Under the pieces are notes generated by a model. The model was not told where the DNA came from and ran no database searches. It was given only the letters and a program-made list of their open reading frames with translations. Positions 59,525-64,000 of a stretch of DNA of 64,000 bases are shown here, in pieces (positions within the stretch are counted from its first letter, which is position 1; each line of letters starts with the position of its first letter). Source of the DNA: Lamellibrachia satsuma (lineage: Eukaryota > Annelida > Polychaeta > Sabellida > Siboglinidae); assembly GCA_033239005.1 (NCBI GenBank), contig BSQZ01000004.1:10665007-10729006 (forward strand). The letters are read 5' to 3'. Made by a program: the position numbers and the translations under genes.

Positions 59525-61170
59525 GTAAATATATATATAATTATTAGGTATTATAACGAAAGCATCTGCTCAATAGTATGGTGCATGGACAAAAGCCCCT
59601 CCCGACAAAAGCCCCACAGACATAAGCTTGTTTCAATTCAATTATACTGTTCATGACTGTTGCTGTAGTACACAGAGACAAGATATTGTCATGAATATAC
59701 TTCAGGCATGTGGTCAATTCCATTCCGGAATTGAAACTGACCCTCAATTCCAGTTCCGGAATTGGAATTGACTTCCAACATTTTTTTTTATTGGAATTTT
59801 TTTTCCAAAATTTATTTTTTGGGAATTGGAATTGATTTTGTTGGAATTATTGACTTGATACTGTTAATATTTACCCTTATATTTACTTATATTACTTTTA
59901 AAATCATATTTCTCTGGTATTAACATGTCACCCTGAATCTGGTAACAGCCAGGAAGTTGTCAACATTACAGCATAGACACTGTCTACTCTGGTATTGAAA
60001 CATTGTGACCAAGAACAATATAATCAAGCATTTGCATCAAAAAGAAATACTAAGTTACTGTAACAGACAGTAAAACCAAAATCAGACCATTCAGGCATCA
60101 TTTTCTTTCTCAGTGTACAAGGTTTATTTGCAGAGATTGCCAATTAAGGGCACCTGCCTGCTCATTCCCTTTGTGTGAGAGAGGAAGCCTGCCACACTTG
60201 AATGCAGCCCCTTGTTTATCCAAGCCTAATGTTCAGCCCACAAGTTTCCCATACTGAACATATCACTGGTCACCTGTACAATGCTGTTACATGTGGCTGT
60301 AGGGTTTGTCCTTTGTAGTAATTAAAAATGTCCCCATGGAGAATACATGTTGGAGATTAGGATGTTGAAGACTCAAACTTTCCAGTAAAGTTGATGAAAT
60401 ATCAATGATACCACAACTGATAGCGATATAAATCTGCCTCCTAGTATATTTGCTCCCCCCACCGGACATCTATGATAGTTGCAAGTGAAAATCAGTTTGC
60501 AGTTTTATCATTATTACTACAATAAGATAACATTCAATGACAAGTCGAAGTCACTGTAGCCTAATGCAATGGCCTATCCCCTGGAGTGTGTATGAGATGA
60601 TCTTGTCACCAGTTGTCTACCAGGTATCATTGATAGTCAGATCAGTGGTGGAAGATGGGTTCTTGGGGTGATGCTTCCACAAACAGTGGTGGACAGTAAC
60701 GAGTCGGAGATCAGCTGGTTTGGAGTGCCCCTGGTATTATCTGCCTTAGTTTTCAGGTCCTCATGGACCTTGGCAGCTTCTATTTGTGCCGTGTCACCAT
60801 CATGGTTGCAGGCAGTCTTGTTGATCACATTCTGGAGATCAGATCAGTGACCACAGCACCCTTGCATGATCAGAATCGACACTGGCTTCACTCCCAATGA
60901 AGAGTAATCTTGTTGGTCCCCGTTCTTGGTGTAGGAATGACACTCAAAAGATAGCTTCTGACCTCCTCAAATGCTAGTAGTAATTTCCATGGTGAAGTTA
61001 TAAGTGAATTCTGACAACTCTGGCTTGTGTATCCAGTTTTATAGGAAAATGGAGTCACTCCAACTCTCCATGGTAAATGCAATTCAAAAGAAACCTTGTT
61101 GAGATGGCTTCTTTCAAATATCCTCAATTGTCCTTACATGTCCAGGTCCTAATGTCACTGGCTTCTTCCA
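58835..61170. other. No supported gene; low-complexity and TIR-like relics
   Basis: Small features only: (AC)n/(TA)n tracts at 59464-59535; a possible TIR relic GACAAAAGCCCCACAGACAT at about 59602; GGAATTGGAATTGA tandem repeats at 59705-59850. An 80-residue minus-strand frame (59311-59069) with MQIDPVTIFQV and MNVDHDYSYVKLPSD has no confident match. Confidence 0.4.
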
Positions 61171-61173
61171 CAA

Positions 61174-63940
61174 TTGATTTAACAAGATTTAACAAGATTT
61201 GCCATCCAAGCCAAAGGCCCAGATGGCAAGTGGACAAGGAAGCCATTGGCTTATCGAGAGTCCAACAATGTTCACATACTTATAACCCGCCCTCCTGAGA
61301 TATGTGTCAACCTTGTTTTTAAACATATTCACGCTGCTAGCAGTTACACAATCTGTAGACAATTTGTTCCATTCATTTATTGTCCTCTGTGAGAACGAGT
61401 GCTTCCTGATGTCCAATCTACATTGATCCTTTATTAATTTTACCTCATGTCCTCTAGTTCTGCTATCCTTCTTGAGTGAGAAAAACATATTTGTATCAAT
61501 ATTTTCATACCCATTCAATATCTTAAAAACTTCAATCTGATCTCCTCTTAACCTCCTTGTTTCTAGAGTTGCTAAACCACATTCTTTCAGGCGTTCTTCA
61601 TAACTAAGGTCTCTAAGTTCTGGAATCATTTTAGTTGCTCTCCTTTGTATGCGTTCAAGTGTATCTATATCTTTCTTACGATATGGTCTCCATGCTTGTA
61701 TACAGTATTCTAAATGAGGTCTAACTATTGCTTTATAAAGAGGTATTATTAACTTTTTTCCCTTGTATGTTATGTTTCTTCTAATCAATCCAAGAATTTG
61801 ATTACCCTTTGAAGCTGCAATACCACACTGCTCTGAAACTTTCATATCAGCACTTATTGTAACTCCTAAGTCCTTTTCTTTTACAGTAGTACCCAGAACA
61901 GTATCTCCCATTTTATAGTTTACATTCAAGTTCCCATGTCCTGTATGTAGGCATTTACATTTCCCAAAATTGAACAGCATCTGCCATTTCTCAGACCATT
62001 TCACTAATCTGTCTAGATCGTTTTGTAAATGTTGTTTATCACCATCAGTATTAACCTTTCTAAACAGTTTTGTGTCATCCGCAAATTTCAGTACGTTACT
62101 TGTTATACTGTCGTCCAAGTCATTGATATAAATTAAGAATAATATAGGTCCTAATACTGATCCTTGAGGTACCCCACTCAAAACCGATTTCCAATTTGAA
62201 ACTTCTCCATCTACTACAACTCGTTGTCTTCTGTCAGTCAGCCATTGTTCTATCCAGTCAGTTATGCTATCCCCGATACCATGGGCTTTTAATTTAAGTA
62301 GTAATCTTTGATGTGGCACTTTGTCAAAAGCTTTCTGAAAATCTAAGTAGATAATATCTACTGGCGATCCCACGTCTATCCACTTAGTGATTTCTTCCAA
62401 AAAACATAACATATTTGTTAAGCATGACCTCGCTTTAAGGAATCCATGTTGAGATGAATTTAATAATTTATGCTTAATGAGGAAGTCCACCATATGGTCT
62501 TTAATTAACCTTTCTAATAATTTACAAATCACTGACGTTAAACTCACTGGTCTGTAATTCTCTGACTTATTTCTCGAACCCTTTTTAAATAATGGTATGA
62601 TGTTTGCTTCTTTCCATTCAAACGGAACAACTCCCTCTTTTAATGACAAGTTGACTACTCTTGCAAGTGGTATACTGATTTGATCTACTGTTTCCATTAG
62701 TAATTTTTGAGGAATCCCATCCACTCCCGGTGATTTGTTAACCTTCATTGCCTTTATTTTCTTAGCTACCAATTCTGGAGTTACAATTAACAGTCCTAAA
62801 TAGTCAGATTTAGCCCCCTGAAATTTAGCATCAGCAACTGGTAATGAACTAATATCTTCTTTGGTAAACACTGAACTGAAGTAACCATTTAGGTCTTCCG
62901 CCATTAAAAATCCCTGTGATATTATATTTCCAGCACTGTCTTCTAGAGGTCCAACCTTGTCTTGTACGTTTTGTTTACTCCTGACATATGCATAAAAACT
63001 CTTGCTGTCATTTTTTATGTTACATGCCAGTTTTTGCTCATAGCTTCTTTTAGATTGTCTGATTTCAGTTGTAGCTGCATGAAGTGCCTTATTGTATTTT
63101 GCATAGTCTTCTTCCTTTCTCGTACGACTATAAATCCTCCACATAGTTTGTTTTAGCATTATTTTTCTAATTGCCTCTTTTGTCAAGTGTTTCTTTCTAC
63201 ACCGTTTTCCTTGTTTTTGGAAGGGAACAAATTTATCGATGATACTCTCAATTTCATATTTTAGAATATTCCAACATTCAATTGCGGTCTTATTCATCAG
63301 CATGTTATTCCAATCTAGCTTTGCTAAGTATTTTCTCATATCTTTGTAGTTAACTTTGTGGAAGTTTCTCTTGTACGTTTTCTTATTTTTACTTTCTGAT
63401 TTTACATTGATGTTAAAATGTATTTGATTATGGTCACTATTACCCAATGGTTCAAATATTTTTACATTGTCCACTAATTCTTTTTGTGATGACAAAACTA
63501 TATCTAATACATTTTCTCCCCTGGTTGCTTCTAGTACGTGCTGAGTAAGAAAGCTATCCTGGATTAAACATAGAAATTGTTGATCCTCAATCCCTGTGCT
63601 CTCTAGAGAATTCCATTGTATGTGTCCATGGTTAAAATCTCCCATTATGATACATTCCCCTTTACTTTTTTTTATTTTTGTGTTGTCCTCTTCGTTTATG
63701 TTTGGACTTCGGTAAACTAATCCAATAGTTAATTTTGAATTTCCTGAAACAATTTTGCACCAAACAGCTTCATCGCAATCTGCTTCCCTTTCTAGTTTTA
63801 TTTCATAAGCCTGAATAGATTCTTTAACATATAAAATAACTCCCCCGCCCCTTCTTCCTATTCGATCTTTCCTAAACATTACGTATCCTGTCAGTCCTAA
63901 TTCAGCATCTGTTATATCTATGTTGGCCCATGATTGGATT
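61174..63940 (-). CDS. CR1-like LINE ORF2, long open copy, 5' end interrupted
   Basis: A 922-residue open frame on the minus strand (63957-61189) encodes most of a CR1-clade ORF2, the protein that nicks target DNA and reverse-transcribes the element's RNA there. Endonuclease: residues about 8-200 with IIMGDFNHGHIQW and EPLGNSDHNQIHFNI. Linker about 200-400. RT about 430-680 with SENYRPVSLTSVICKLLERL, IIYLDFQKAFDKVPH, LSGVPQGSVLGPILF and FADDTKLF. The C-terminal domain ends VDTYLRRAGYK. There the copy at 50904 has TAG but this one has TAT, so 31 extra residues are read before the next stop. The first residues (MSLSHGIQS) come from a MULE end and not from the LINE; the N-terminal endonuclease start is displaced beyond the edge. 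The 3' tail is (AACAAGATTT)n on the plus strand. Confidence 0.9.
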
Positions 63941-64000
63941 CCATGAGATAAGCTCACAAGACAAGCTCACAAGACATAAACTCACAAGACAAGCTCACAC
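63938..64000. repeat. TIR of a second MULE copy at the window edge
   Basis: Begins GATTCCATGAGATAAGCTCA and continues with AGCTCACAAGACATAAACTC units, matching the outer part of the TIR at 58583-58697 (TCATGGAATC end inverted). It interrupts the CR1 ORF2, so it inserted after the LINE. Confidence 0.85.

Overview
The window reads as nuclear DNA of an invertebrate animal, probably aquatic. It is AT-rich and repeat-dense, has spliceosomal introns with GT..AG borders, and carries CR1-, L2- and RTE-like retrotransposons, hAT, Tc1, pogo and MULE DNA transposons and long minisatellites. I see no bacterial, organellar or viral gene organisation. I cannot name the species from sequence alone.

The one host gene I can build with confidence is on the minus strand. 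Six exons between 31639 and 15090 join in frame with correct phases. They encode a signal peptide, an EMI-like cysteine module and a run of EGF-like modules in the order seen at the N-terminus of stabilins. The gene continues leftwards, but I found no further exon. Its introns hold a Tc1 relic, a 140-bp duplication and several minisatellites. Two of these arrays begin within tens of bases of a splice donor, and their units resemble donor sequence.

Layout: 1-768, 5' side of a retroposon-like repeat, with an inverted copy at 22484-23254; 1120-4370, decayed CR1-like LINE; 7020-10545, tRNA-derived SINE remnant leading into a 52-bp satellite of about 62 copies; 11445-13365, L2-like LINE (minus); 13412-15062, two minisatellites; 15090-31639, stabilin-like gene with insertions; 21640-22350, L2 3' end; 24130-27620, minisatellite with internal orientation flips, invaded by a CR1 fragment; 27750-30060, L2-like LINE (plus); 32600-33170, pogo/Tigger transposase tail (minus); 34360-35975, RTE-like LINE relic; 36976-39196, inverted-repeat element with one spliced exon; 39839-49876, a LINE split by a hAT element, part of which has been tandemly duplicated in about 4-kb units; 50449-51392, hAT MITE containing a CR1 fragment; 51452-51880, pogo-like N-terminal exons; 52333-56028, decayed P2X7-like cytosolic-domain locus interrupted by a 2.55-kb composite insertion; 56861-58697, a compact, apparently intact MULE with a 430-residue transposase, tandem-structured TIRs and a 9-bp target duplication; 61174-63940, long open CR1 ORF2, cut at its 5' end by a second TIR of the same MULE family at the window edge.

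Most sequence outside the stabilin-like exons is mobile DNA of different ages. The MULE and the CR1 copy near the right edge look youngest because their long frames are open. The nested insertions give a relative order: LINE, then hAT, then tandem duplication in the 40-49 kb block, and minisatellite, then MULE near 57 kb.
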